This document shows, piece after piece, positions 9,491-18,627 of a stretch of 64,000 nt of DNA. Numbering within the stretch: the stretch's first letter is position 1; each line of letters opens with the position of its first letter. The stretch covers positions 1 to 64,000 of the forward strand of contig JBAXGN010000002.1 in the NCBI GenBank assembly GCA_037139415.1, given 5' to 3'. The notes under the pieces are model-generated. The model was not told the DNA's origin and searched no databases. It saw only the letters and a list, made by a program, of their open reading frames with translations. The DNA comes from Verrucomicrobiota bacterium. Lineage in GTDB: Bacteria > Verrucomicrobiota > Verrucomicrobiia > Limisphaerales > Fontisphaeraceae. A program made the position numbers and the translations under genes.

Positions 9491-9802
9491 ATGCTTTTCG
9501 CGCTCGCCGGTTTCATCACCGGCTGCGCGGGTGGCGGGCATGTGATCCGCGTCGTGGATGCGTCCTCCGGCAAGCCCGTTGCCGGAGCGACGGTGAGTTT
9601 GGTTTACCCTTCTGTTACCAGTACCCCGTACCTGACCGATGAACGCGGCCTGGCGCATATTGATGAGCGCGGGTTTGGCAAGCCGGGTGACGCCCTGACA
9701 GTTCAGGTATTCAAACCCGGCTATGCGTCAAACGCATTTGGCATGTGGGGTGTGGTGAAGCATCGTTTGGAAGTCCGATTGCAGCCCGCTGCCACGCCAT
9801 AA
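9491..9802 (+). CDS. Small lipoprotein with carboxypeptidase-regulatory-like fold
   Basis: A 103-aa product with a short hydrophobic N-terminus and a lipobox-like ITGC at residues 9-12, followed by a beta-rich domain starting VIRVVDASSGKPVAGATV, which is the typical opening of the CarboxypepD_reg-like/Ig-like fold. Likely an outer-membrane or periplasmic lipoprotein. The n-region lacks a basic residue if ATG 9491 is the start; no better start codon is visible upstream. It begins 35 bases after the sugar isomerase and may be translated from the same message. Function unknown. Confidence 0.6.
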   Translation: MLFALAGFITGCAGGGHVIRVVDASSGKPVAGATVSLVYPSVTSTPYLTDERGLAHIDERGFGKPGDALTVQVFKPGYASNAFGMWGVVKHRLEVRLQPAATP

Positions 9803-9850
9803 TGGCGCGGTGGCACTGGGTGGTGGAAATTCGCACGCTTGAAACGCGGA

Positions 9851-10180
9851 TCAACGTAGTGGCGTGGTTTGGACGCCCCCAGCCTCTTCAAAACGGATAA
9901 CGGTTTCTCCCGGTTTGGCGTAGCCCAGTTTTTCGCGGGCCAGCCGTTCTACTGAACGCGGATCCTTGCTCATGGATTCGATGGCGTACCCAAACTGCTT
10001 TTCCAAGGCCCGTTCCTGTTGAATTTGTGTATCCAAATGATACACCACCTGGCGCATCCGCTCGTTTTGCTTGAGCAATGGATAATACATGGTGACGATG
10101 GCCACCATGGCCGCCGCAACCAGCAACACCAGGATCGCACGGGTCAACTTACCCCAAATGCCAAGATCCACATCGTTCAT
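9851..10180 (-). CDS. Septum formation initiator family protein (FtsB/DivIC-like)
   Basis: A 109-aa bitopic membrane protein: short cytoplasmic N-terminus, one transmembrane segment (about residues 12-33), then a coiled coil with heptad pattern (about 35-65) and the conserved FtsB/DivIC tail with SVERLAREKLGYAKPGE. Proteins of this family form the FtsQLB-type complex that activates septal peptidoglycan synthesis. The LAREKLGY-KPGE motif and size make the family assignment good; whether it acts as FtsB or DivIC is not resolvable from the sequence. It is convergent with the small lipoprotein gene. Confidence 0.85.
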   Translation of the reverse strand: MNDVDLGIWGKLTRAILVLLVAAAMVAIVTMYYPLLKQNERMRQVVYHLDTQIQQERALEKQFGYAIESMSKDPRSVERLAREKLGYAKPGETVIRFEEAGGVQTTPLR

Positions 10181-10369
10181 TATTTCTGCCCTTATAGCAC
10201 CCTCTTTGCAAAACGGAAGTAGTTTTTTGATATTTTTTTAGATCCGATAAGGGCAGGGGGGTACCCACTCTAAAATTGCGCATATCTTGAACAATCCCTT
10301 TGCGCAAATACACCACCCCAAATCCAACCCCATTGGACTGCGAGGGAAAAGAGACAGACAGAATTCGCC

Positions 10370-13363
10370 TCAGGTGTTCGTGCGATAAGGGGGTGGCTCT
10401 TCGTGGAGGAAATAAGCGTGCGCGGCGTCTGCGGCGGCTTGATCGGCATTGGGGACTTGCTGCGCCAAGAGTGGCGGAACGGGCGGAACATCAGCCGCTT
10501 TCTTTTTGCGGCGGGCGGTATGTTTTGGCTTGGCAGTTGGGGCCAACGGAGCGGTGATTTGTTCGTAAAGCTGGAAAAGAAATTCCACCCGCTGACGGTC
10601 GGACACGAATGGTTTTTTGCGATAACAACGATCCACTGCGCGATCCAGTTCCTGGTGCGCTTTGAGCAGCGGCGCAGGCATGGCCAATGGGTCATAGAGA
10701 TCGGCAAGGGACGCCGGGACAATGCCTGTTTTTCTGGTGGGCAGAAATCCATGCCGTCCATCGCCGTATTCAACGCGCAGTTCCAAGACACGACGTGCAC
10801 AGGTGATTACGGTGTTTCGCTGTGTATCCGTCGGGGTTTCCGGCCAGGGATAGTTGTTATAAACAAGCCGATTTGAATAGCGGTAATCACTTTTTAACCG
10901 CCCTGCCACCAATCGCACCCAAGCCATGTGCATTACCGAGGACAATACCCCAAAGTGATACGGCGTTGCCTCGGGAATGACTTGCAGGAGATCACTGCTG
11001 AGGATGTCCGGTTTGATAAAGCCAATGGGAATGTAGGGGCGACGTTCCGAACTGACCTTGGGCACCACCAGATACGCGCGCTCAGGAAAATTCTCCACAT
11101 GGAACCGGGTGGGGGTTGCCGCCAGTTTCTTGGTGGGCGCACTTTTGCTCGCCAGACGAAACTTGCGGACGGCTTCCACGCGGGCAAGAGCCAAAGGCAT
11201 GCTCCGCAACTGGGCTGGAGGGCACTCTCCCAACCATAAACACCAACGTTCGATCCCATTGATAAACTCCTCGGAACCAATCCAACGCCGAAACAATGGC
11301 TCTGCCGCCGGTTCCATCTTTATAAAAGCGGCTTTTTCTTCAGGAGTGAATAAATAATTACCACCATCAATGGGCTTATTGCCGATGCCCATGGGCGGCA
11401 CCGGGCAAATCGGGGTGGTGCGGCTGATGATAACGCGATCCGCTCCTTCCACGAGGTAAGGGCTGATATTTCCCGCCGTGCTGATGGTAGGATGCTCCGG
11501 GTCGGACTCGTAATCGTAAATGCGCTTCACCGGTGCATTACCCGCGCCAAACCCAAGGATGACAACATGCACGTGTGCTTTGCCACGGGCTTCACTTTCC
11601 CATGGAAAAGTGCGGTGGACAAAATGTATTTTTACGCCGAAATGTTGAAAAAGCGCATGCCAAAGTACGCCCGCTTGCTCGCCTTGCGTAATGGAATTGG
11701 TGGAAACAAGCGCAGTTATTATCTGAGTGTCGCGCATGTATTCCGCTGCCTTGAAATACCAGCCGGTCACCAAATCCAAAAGCCCGGCATTCTCCACACC
11801 TTCCGCCACAATATCCATGTCCGCACGTTGTTCCGCCGTTTGGTATTTGCTCCCCACGAACGGCGGATTCCCCAGGATGAACGAACATTGCTTCGGCGGC
11901 AGCACGGTACGCCACTCAGTGCGCAGCGCGTTGGCAACCATGATATGTGGCGAGGAATGCAGCGGCAACCGCAGCACCAGTTGGGAAAACGCCTGGGATA
12001 GGGCGATATTGGCTTGATGGTCCGTGAGCCACAGTGCCACTTCGGCAATCCGAGCGGGGAATTCCTCAATCTCGATACCGTAAAATTGGTGGACGTTGAG
12101 CTTGGAAAGTTTATTAACGTAATCCAGCGCCATTTCATGCTGGCGACCGTGCAATTCCAGCAGCACTTCCAATTCCAGCTTGCGCAGTTCGCGGTAGGTG
12201 ATGACCAGAAAGTTGCCGCACCCGCAGGCGGGATCGAAGAACGTCAGCTTGGCCAGTTTCTCATGGAATTCCTCCAGCCGGGCGGTGCGGCGGGTGGAAC
12301 GGTTGGTCTTGATGCTTTCAAACTCTGCCCGCAGTTCATCCAGAAACAGTGAACGAATGAGCTTCAGAATGTTCTTTTCCGCCGTGTAATGCGCGCCCAC
12401 CTGGCGGCGTTCCTTGCTGTCCATGACGGCTTGGAAGAGCGACCCGAAGACGGCGGGGGAAATAGTCTCCCAATGGAACCGGCAACAGGCCAGCAGGCCA
12501 TTGCGCATGTCGGCATTGAAATCCGCAAACTCCAGCTTCTCGGAAAAGAGTTCGCCGTTCACATACGGGAACTGGCTCAGGTCCTCATCCAGGTTCTTTT
12601 GGCGTTGCGTGGTATCCGTGTTGAGAATGCGAAACAGATGTGCCAAACGGAGACCGAGATCGGAGCCATCCTCGGCGGTACGATCGCGGATTAACAATTC
12701 AAAACCTTTGGTCGGGAAAAGGCCGGTGTCTTCAGCGAAAAGACAAAAGAGGATGCGGACCAGGAACCGTTTGAGTTCGTGCCCAGTGTAGCCGCCATGC
12801 TCCAAGGCATCGTGCAGGTTGCACATGAGCTGGGTGGCTTCGAGGTTTGCGGGGCTTTCCGGGTCCAGCCGATGCTGGGTATATCCGGCGACGAACGCAA
12901 AATGGCGGATATGCTTGTGAAACTCTGCGAGCGGAAACTCAATGCTGGGCGGCAACCGTTGCAACAGCGGGGCATCCGGGTCTTGTTCCGGCTCCAAATC
13001 ATGCAACGCAACGCGCGTGAAATCAGAGACGAGCAGCCAACGGGGAATTTCCGCATCGCGCCCGGAGTTCTTCAAGCCGCGAATGTAATCCATGCCTTGC
13101 GCGTGGGCTTTGCCGAGGTCCGCCCCGGCGGTCTTGTGCTCGACGAGCAGTTTGCCGGGCCAGAACAGGTCAATGAAGCCCCAATCCCCTGAGAGTTTCT
13201 TGACCGGCTCCTCGAACGTGGCCACGGTGCGGCGGCGGATGCCGAACACATGGAAGAACTCATTCCAGAACGTTTGGCGCTCGGCAGCCTCGCGGGTTTC
13301 GCCTTGCCACTCGTTGGCAAAGGCGATGGCGCGGTGTCGAATCTCATTCCACGAAAGTGGCAT
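10370..13363 (-). CDS. MmeI-like (type IIL/IIG) restriction-modification fusion enzyme
   Basis: A 997-aa single-chain restriction-modification protein. The N-terminal nuclease site is D65-x9-E75-x-K77 (IDLFWPG then VEHK), the same spacing as the D-x9-ExK site of MmeI. A helical linker leads to a gamma-class N6-adenine methyltransferase: HYTAEKNILK near 325, motif I DPACGCGNF at 377-385, and motif IV NPPF at 499-502. The rest should hold the target-recognition domain. No separate restriction or specificity gene lies beside it, which fits the MmeI type, where one polypeptide recognises, methylates one strand and cuts about 20 nt away. The C-terminus has a basic stretch (KHTARRKKK). The catalytic residues look intact, so it is probably active. 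Confidence 0.9.
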   Translation of the reverse strand: MPLSWNEIRHRAIAFANEWQGETREAAERQTFWNEFFHVFGIRRRTVATFEEPVKKLSGDWGFIDLFWPGKLLVEHKTAGADLGKAHAQGMDYIRGLKNSGRDAEIPRWLLVSDFTRVALHDLEPEQDPDAPLLQRLPPSIEFPLAEFHKHIRHFAFVAGYTQHRLDPESPANLEATQLMCNLHDALEHGGYTGHELKRFLVRILFCLFAEDTGLFPTKGFELLIRDRTAEDGSDLGLRLAHLFRILNTDTTQRQKNLDEDLSQFPYVNGELFSEKLEFADFNADMRNGLLACCRFHWETISPAVFGSLFQAVMDSKERRQVGAHYTAEKNILKLIRSLFLDELRAEFESIKTNRSTRRTARLEEFHEKLAKLTFFDPACGCGNFLVITYRELRKLELEVLLELHGRQHEMALDYVNKLSKLNVHQFYGIEIEEFPARIAEVALWLTDHQANIALSQAFSQLVLRLPLHSSPHIMVANALRTEWRTVLPPKQCSFILGNPPFVGSKYQTAEQRADMDIVAEGVENAGLLDLVTGWYFKAAEYMRDTQIITALVSTNSITQGEQAGVLWHALFQHFGVKIHFVHRTFPWESEARGKAHVHVVILGFGAGNAPVKRIYDYESDPEHPTISTAGNISPYLVEGADRVIISRTTPICPVPPMGIGNKPIDGGNYLFTPEEKAAFIKMEPAAEPLFRRWIGSEEFINGIERWCLWLGECPPAQLRSMPLALARVEAVRKFRLASKSAPTKKLAATPTRFHVENFPERAYLVVPKVSSERRPYIPIGFIKPDILSSDLLQVIPEATPYHFGVLSSVMHMAWVRLVAGRLKSDYRYSNRLVYNNYPWPETPTDTQRNTVITCARRVLELRVEYGDGRHGFLPTRKTGIVPASLADLYDPLAMPAPLLKAHQELDRAVDRCYRKKPFVSDRQRVEFLFQLYEQITAPLAPTAKPKHTARRKKKAADVPPVPPLLAQQVPNADQAAADAAHAYFLHEEPPPYRTNT

Positions 13364-13427
13364 GGGCGAAGGATAGCAAACGCGGCGGAGCGGTCAATGG
13401 GAACGTGAACGTTGACGAGCAATGGCG

Positions 13428-16259
13428 TCAGTATTTCAGCAGATAGTACGGGGTTTTGTCCCGTGCGCCATCAATAGTGCAGGTGCCATTCACCACCGGC
13501 AGCGTGCGATCCGTCAACCGGCCATCGTGATCCAGCAGGTATATTTTCGGCGCGCCCGGCTTGCGGAGGGAGATTCGCGCTTTGACCGGTTCCATCAGGA
13601 TGGGCGCGGCACCGGGGGCCAGGAGGCGGTCGCCGTTCGGGGAGAATTTCATGCCGGTATTGCGTGCGCGCGCCGTGGCTACGAGGATGAGTTCGTGCGA
13701 GGTTTCGATGCTTTGGTCCCGTTCCCGGGCGGTGAGGTAGATGGCGGCGAAGTTACCCTGCGCTTCAATGGTCACGCAGCCGAGGTCGTGCTTGCGGCCA
13801 CTGGCGAAGCCCACAACGGCCTTGGTGCCGGGAGTGTCCATGGTGAACCAGCCGCCGCCGTCGCCAGCAGCCTCGTGCCAGCGCAATTGTTTGGTGTCGG
13901 AAACGAGCAATCCGTCCTGGCGATATGGTTTGAGGTCAAAAGCCGGCGTGTCGGTGAAGGTTTTGGTGAAGTCCACAACGCTGCGCGCCACCGCCAGGGT
14001 TTGGGCTGGCACTTTGCTGCTGTCCAGTTCCTTGTCGTCGTAGCCTTGTGCGACCTTGTCGTCGAAGCTGAGCCGGCCTTCAAAGAGGGATGGGACATGC
14101 ACGTGGCGTACGATGGTGAGGTCCGATTGCTTCACGTCGCCGCGATGGATCTGGCGCGCAACGGCGGGGAAAATGCCCAGCACCTGGGGGGCGGTGACTT
14201 CCCAACGGTCGCCGCCGAGTTTGGCGGCGAAGTTGCCGGTGTCGCGATTTTGGAACATGAATGAGACGTCCCAGCCTTGCAACCCCATCCCGTAAGCGCC
14301 GAGAATAGCCGGGCCTTCGACGCCGAATTCGCTGGGGACAACGTGAATCCATTCGGAAAGCATGAACGGGCGGTCGGCCACTTGTTGCATGCCGCTGCTG
14401 AGCATGCCCGAACCCGCGTGCGCCAGCATGGAGGCGTTGGCGGTCTTGCCGCCGAAATAGTTATGGCGGTCAATGGTGCCCACGCGATAATCCGCATGGA
14501 GATTGGCAAAATGGCTGTAGGCGCGCCCGGCCTGCCAGTTGGAGCTGAGGATTTCCCCTTGATACCCCGCCTCACGCAGGGCCTTGACGTAGCGATCATA
14601 GAATTCGCATTCCAAGGTGTAGAGAAACTCCAGCGTGTCCAGCAGTCGCCGCTTGCGGCTAGCCTGGGAGCCGCTCAATTGCTCCGGATCCCAATACCAC
14701 GGGTTGCCCAGCGGCAGGATGTTGTTCTTGTCGAGGTGTTCGCCGGCGGGCTTGAAACCATCTGCGGCAAAACTATCGAATGAGCCTTGTCCCCACGCCT
14801 GCGCCAGCTTGTCGTGGGAGCCATATTTCTGGCGCAGCCATTGGCAGAAGCGTTCGCCGACCTGTTTGCGCAAAGTGGCGCTGGCCTTGAGCGGTGTCAT
14901 CGAAGTAAAAAACAGGATGCTTTGCTCGTTGATGATCTCGATGAACGCCACCGCCGGATCCTCGGCGTAGGTCAGGCCGGTGTGGGGATTCTTGTGCTTG
15001 AGCAGGTTCACCATCTGGAGGATCTGCACGCGCTGCAAGTCCGGCGAATAATGCACGCCGCTGTGGGGTGTCTCGATGCGTCCGCCCTTGGCGTCGCCGA
15101 ACTCCTCCATGAACGGCACGTATTGTCGGTCCGCCGGCCCGAGCTTGAGCGATCCGAAGTGCGCGGAGAGCTTCACGTAAATGCCGGCGGCCTTGAACTT
15201 CGCCACCTGGTAATCCATCAAGTCCAACCCCTGCGGATCATACTCCACGCAACTCGCCTTGGACTGGATGCCGGACCAGCCAGCACCATCGGCGAACTTG
15301 TGCAGCCGCACCGCGTTAATGCCGTACTTGCGATAAAACGCGGCCCGCTTGTCAGCCATCGCCTTTTCCGGCGCGCACGCGCCGTAGCAAAGGTTGATGC
15401 CCCAGAGCTTGATGGGCTGCCCGTGATAAAGCAGCGAGTCGTCCTGGCGCGTGATGCGCCCGTGTTTGCCCGCCGGTTGCTCCAGCCAATCCTGCATGCC
15501 GAGAATGCTGTCGCCCGGGTCGCCCGTGGCCAGCCACGGGTACCACGCGGCCATGCCCGGCTCCTCGGGCATTTCGGCGAGGCTGGCGTACCAATCCGTC
15601 GCGCCGGGCAGCTCCACCGTCAATTTCAACGACTTGCTGACGCCGGCTTTCACGGCGTCTTGGGCGAGGATGATGCGGGCGGAATTATCGGCGGCAACCT
15701 CGCAGGGTGGCTCAAACCGGATCACCGTGGTGCTGCCGCTGGCCTCGGTCAACCGCAAGGCGCTGACCTGGGTGTCGATGGGGCGGCGGCCAAAGGGGTA
15801 CGGAACCCGGGTGGTTTTGCCTTGGGCCTCCACGATGACTTCGCGGCCCTCGAAACACTTGCCGGGCGCCAGATCCACGGCGGCCAGCGTAATTTCCATG
15901 CCTGCTTCCGCCTTTAATTCATAACTCAATTGCAGTTGGTTCGGGGCAATCCGGGCGGCCTTGAAGCTCAGGCGCAGCGGCGTGCCAGCCCCTTTGATTT
16001 TGGCGCTCAAATCCCCGGTGGTGATCCCCGTCTCGCTGGCGTTCTTGCCGGTGAAACTGGAGTACGCCCACTTGGGTCCCCACACCGCCGTGCCGATCCT
16101 CAGGAAATCCCCTCCTGCCTGGCTGATAATCACGTCGGCCTTGCCCGCCGAGAACGCCGTGAATGGCAGCGGTGCCGCCGCGGTCTGGCTGCCGAACACA
16201 GCGAACATGGCCACGGCCAGCCCGAAAAGCTGGAGACTGTTCAGCGATAACTTGCGCAT
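13428..16259 (-). CDS. Large exported glycoside hydrolase (clan GH-A type)
   Basis: A 943-aa protein with a Sec signal peptide (basic start MRKLS, hydrophobic core, AAA near residue 30). A beta-sandwich N-terminal part is followed by a (beta/alpha)8 barrel beginning near residue 270 (KLWGINLCYG, GINAVRLH). Two candidate catalytic Glu residues fit clan GH-A: the acid/base in EIINEQ (about residue 442) and the nucleophile in MLSEW (about 636). The C-terminal part looks like another beta domain. The substrate is unknown; such large multi-domain enzymes are common in polysaccharide-degrading Verrucomicrobiota. The frame extends upstream to 16280, but ATG 16259 gives the normal signal peptide. Confidence 0.82.
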   Translation of the reverse strand: MRKLSLNSLQLFGLAVAMFAVFGSQTAAAPLPFTAFSAGKADVIISQAGGDFLRIGTAVWGPKWAYSSFTGKNASETGITTGDLSAKIKGAGTPLRLSFKAARIAPNQLQLSYELKAEAGMEITLAAVDLAPGKCFEGREVIVEAQGKTTRVPYPFGRRPIDTQVSALRLTEASGSTTVIRFEPPCEVAADNSARIILAQDAVKAGVSKSLKLTVELPGATDWYASLAEMPEEPGMAAWYPWLATGDPGDSILGMQDWLEQPAGKHGRITRQDDSLLYHGQPIKLWGINLCYGACAPEKAMADKRAAFYRKYGINAVRLHKFADGAGWSGIQSKASCVEYDPQGLDLMDYQVAKFKAAGIYVKLSAHFGSLKLGPADRQYVPFMEEFGDAKGGRIETPHSGVHYSPDLQRVQILQMVNLLKHKNPHTGLTYAEDPAVAFIEIINEQSILFFTSMTPLKASATLRKQVGERFCQWLRQKYGSHDKLAQAWGQGSFDSFAADGFKPAGEHLDKNNILPLGNPWYWDPEQLSGSQASRKRRLLDTLEFLYTLECEFYDRYVKALREAGYQGEILSSNWQAGRAYSHFANLHADYRVGTIDRHNYFGGKTANASMLAHAGSGMLSSGMQQVADRPFMLSEWIHVVPSEFGVEGPAILGAYGMGLQGWDVSFMFQNRDTGNFAAKLGGDRWEVTAPQVLGIFPAVARQIHRGDVKQSDLTIVRHVHVPSLFEGRLSFDDKVAQGYDDKELDSSKVPAQTLAVARSVVDFTKTFTDTPAFDLKPYRQDGLLVSDTKQLRWHEAAGDGGGWFTMDTPGTKAVVGFASGRKHDLGCVTIEAQGNFAAIYLTARERDQSIETSHELILVATARARNTGMKFSPNGDRLLAPGAAPILMEPVKARISLRKPGAPKIYLLDHDGRLTDRTLPVVNGTCTIDGARDKTPYYLLKY

Positions 16260-16357
16260 AGTATTTATTGTTCCATTCATAACGCATTAAGTCAGGGACG
16301 GGCCGACTATGCCCGATCTGTATGCATTCGTCCATCCCTACGAACGGATTTGGTTTG

Positions 16358-16494
16358 GCCACTATTTCAGGCGGAAGCCGCCTTTGCACACCACTTCGAT
16401 CAGGACAGTCAGCAGGAAGACGCAACTGATGACGGCGTTCAGGCGGAAGAAGGAGTTCTGCACCCAGTTTAACCCGCGCCGGCGCGCCAGCCAA
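16358..16494 (-). pseudogene. Duplicated 3' end of ubiA (137-bp direct repeat, copy 1)
   Basis: This 137-bp stretch matches 30230-30366 with only three mismatches by eye (A/C, G/A and C/T). It corresponds to the last 44 codons or so of UbiA plus four bases beyond its stop; the rest of ubiA is absent here. Both copies lie in the same orientation and bracket the whole RHS/LamG block. Similarity stops sharply on both sides. The intergenic stretch 16260-16788 otherwise holds only an RHS leader scar (16684-16755) and no gene that I can support. Confidence 0.9.
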
Positions 16495-16683
16495 ACCGTT
16501 CGTGCAGGCGCGTCGCGCCATTGGTTTCATAGCAGGGAACTCGTTGGTGACAGCAACCGGAACTCCCGAGGTTGACCTGGACAGCACTGGATGTGGGTGG
16601 CCCTTGTGTTGGGACGTTCGGATGAATGTATAAGAGGGAGCACCTGCATTTTTGCAAGGCCTCGAACTTTAAAAAGCTGACTT

Positions 16684-16755
16684 TCATGCACCTTATTTGG
16701 CGGTTTTTTCGTCACGCAAATAGTTGGCATTTCGCCTGCTATTGGTTGCCATCTG
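16684..16755 (-). repeat. RHS cassette leader repeat, copy A (scar without a cassette)
   Basis: Positions 16716-16755 are identical over 40 bases to 18588-18627, and weaker similarity continues to 16684. In the other copies this leader runs into an orphan RHS coding start, but here it ends without one. It sits 33 bases beyond the stop of the immunity gene at 16789, where the next cassette of the array would be expected. I read it as the remains of a third cassette that was deleted or never completed. Confidence 0.8.
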
Positions 16756-16788
16756 CAGTGCTATGGTTGGCGTGTAAAAGTTCAAATC

Positions 16789-17145
16789 TTACCGCTGCTG
16801 GAAAATATCGTGAAGCAACGGCCCGCTTGGGGCATTCAACAACACTAGTTGTTCAGCCTTCACATAGTGCAGTTCGAGAGTTCCCCTGTCTGAGCCGTCT
16901 TCAATAACACGCACGCCATCAAGAACAGCGAGAAAACCAAAGACCGCCTGATGGGCCGCAAGAGAGACAGTTTCTCGAACACGTTGTCGGTCGGTTTCGG
17001 ATAACGTGTTGAACCACTGCGATAACGCTACCAGCGCAGGTGCAGGCTTTTTACCCGGTGGGTGCTGAAGCAGCGCTATTGTCTCCTCAGCTGCTGAGTC
17101 TTGGACTTCGGACCGAAGTGCAGCAACAAATTCAGAAGCATTCAT
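16789..17145 (-). CDS. Putative immunity protein of orphan RHS cassette 1
   Basis: A 118-aa soluble, acidic, mostly helical protein of a family I do not recognise. Its ATG overlaps the stop of the orphan RHS toxin (ATGA, 17142-17145), the usual translational coupling of toxin and immunity genes. By position it should bind and neutralise the nuclease-like C-terminus of the protein encoded at 17142-18497. It has no signal peptide, so it acts in the cytoplasm. No other copy is present in the window. Confidence 0.6.
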   Translation of the reverse strand: MNASEFVAALRSEVQDSAAEETIALLQHPPGKKPAPALVALSQWFNTLSETDRQRVRETVSLAAHQAVFGFLAVLDGVRVIEDGSDRGTLELHYVKAEQLVLLNAPSGPLLHDIFQQR

Positions 17146-18497
17146 TTTTGTAAAGCGTTGGGATATTTTTGTTTATTTAGGTCGATTAGCTCGCGCAATG
17201 AACTGTTAGGCGCATCTGTGTAATTCCTCAAATCTCGGATATCTTTGGCGAGTTGGTCCCTTGCAGTTGCCGTGCATTGCCCACGAACCGTTGGAATGGT
17301 TGTGTGCTGTGCGCGGGGAACAGCTATTGCCGGGGCCGAACCTCGATTGTAGTCAGAGATTATTTGTTCAAATGGATGGGCTTGGCCGACGTGATGAATG
17401 TCAAGCTTATCGTTTTTAACAGACCTGGCCAACAAATCATCGGCAGTTCCAACCTCAAACGCCCTAACTGGCCCCTTCGCGGCTACGGTTGATGGCGGAC
17501 CATTGACCCGCATCGTGCTCATCTCGGAAGCCAAAGGCTGAATCCCAGGTGCAAAAAACAAGGCTACGCCCAAACTGGTATTGATATCCTTAAGCAAATA
17601 CGGTGAATTCTCCCAACTGGGATTTTGGGCAAAGCGGTAAGTGTTTTCTCCGCCAATATGAGGGATTGCCGCAACAAACTGCATGGTGCCATTTCCAACA
17701 TCCATCATAGTATTGAGCAGCGTCGCGCCGAGCGCACCAAAATCTGTCGTAATTGACTGATTCACCGTCGCCTTGCAACCGTCCACACGTGTCTGCCAAT
17801 TCGCCGCCCCCTGATCAAAATTCGGCGCGTCGAATAGTCCCAGCGGGTCAATTGAATCCATTGGGCGGTTATGCACAAATCCATATAAATTCACCCCACC
17901 ATATTCCCCAACCGGATCTGCATTTCTCCACCTATGAAGGCTGGGAGTGTATTCACGAAAATGGTAATGGTAATCGCCCGTTTTTGAATCCCACTCCTTG
18001 CTCGAAAACCGGTACGTATTGGCATCCGCCAAGGAGCCATTGATAAACAGAATGTTTCCATACGGATCATACTGATAACGCGCCACTACATTCTGAAGGG
18101 CGTCCACCATCATGGTGATATTGCCATTACCGTCAGCATGATAAAACGCGGAGGCCTGCAAGGCGCTGGAACCCACTCGCCGCATCAAGGCGTTATCTGT
18201 CCGGGCCAGTAACCCACCTATGCCCCCAGCACTTTGGAATCCACCACTTAAGTCAAGCCCCCGAGAATACGTCACACATGGGATATTGTTGCTGTCCCGT
18301 TCCTGCACTACCAAACTACCATCATAAACATACCGGACTTCATTGGTGAGAAGCCAGGAGCTAGTGCGAGCAAATGAGCCATCGGCATAAACAGCAGCCA
18401 TCCGAGGAACAGCCGCGTCCAAGCGCGGCTGATACGCCAAAGCGAGTTGCACAACACATAGCAACCCGGCGAATAACATGTAACAGAACCGGCTCAC
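17142..18497 (-). CDS. Orphan RHS tip cassette 1 with HNH-like nuclease C-terminus
   Basis: A 451-aa protein. Residues 1-21 are a Sec signal peptide (MSRFCYMLF.., cleavage after ALA), then a short joint (AVYADGSFART), RHS core repeats with the DPVG-x19-DPLG pair ending near residue 215, and a unique C-terminus of about 235 residues. The tip has DIHHVGQAHPFEQ near 365 and PAIAVPRAQHTTIP near 390, a pattern seen in HNH/Endo VII-fold RHS toxins; this is an inference. Compared with cassette 2, 94 residues are missing in frame after FART. The start is GTG 18497 (gives an Arg-containing n-region); ATG 18479 is an alternative. The stop overlaps the immunity ATG. Confidence 0.82.
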   Translation of the reverse strand: MSRFCYMLFAGLLCVVQLALAYQPRLDAAVPRMAAVYADGSFARTSSWLLTNEVRYVYDGSLVVQERDSNNIPCVTYSRGLDLSGGFQSAGGIGGLLARTDNALMRRVGSSALQASAFYHADGNGNITMMVDALQNVVARYQYDPYGNILFINGSLADANTYRFSSKEWDSKTGDYHYHFREYTPSLHRWRNADPVGEYGGVNLYGFVHNRPMDSIDPLGLFDAPNFDQGAANWQTRVDGCKATVNQSITTDFGALGATLLNTMMDVGNGTMQFVAAIPHIGGENTYRFAQNPSWENSPYLLKDINTSLGVALFFAPGIQPLASEMSTMRVNGPPSTVAAKGPVRAFEVGTADDLLARSVKNDKLDIHHVGQAHPFEQIISDYNRGSAPAIAVPRAQHTTIPTVRGQCTATARDQLAKDIRDLRNYTDAPNSSLRELIDLNKQKYPNALQK

Positions 18498-18627
18498 GCA
18501 ATGACTTTACCAAGGCTCATCAGGAAAACAAGGACACAGAACTGCACTATCGTTGTTTATGCATTTTTTCGGCGTTTTTTGCGCCATGCAAATAGTTGGC
18601 ATTTCGCCTGCTATTGGTTGCCATCTG
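18498..18627 (-). repeat. RHS cassette leader repeat, copy B
   Basis: Leader of orphan cassette 1. The 18498-18550 part matches the leader of cassette 2 (20686-20740) closely, including the shared ATCAGGAAAACAAGGACACA stretch. The distal 40 bases (18588-18627) are identical to copy A. The distal end overlaps the last codons of the immunity gene at 18611-19099, so that gene's terminal DGNQ residues and stop are written in repeat sequence. A promoter for the cassette would be expected here, but I cannot point to convincing -35/-10 boxes. Confidence 0.85.

Noticed and set aside
14787-15917. 376-codon plus-strand frame opposite the glycoside hydrolase
   Set aside because: Shadow frame; the minus-strand gene has a signal peptide and catalytic motifs.
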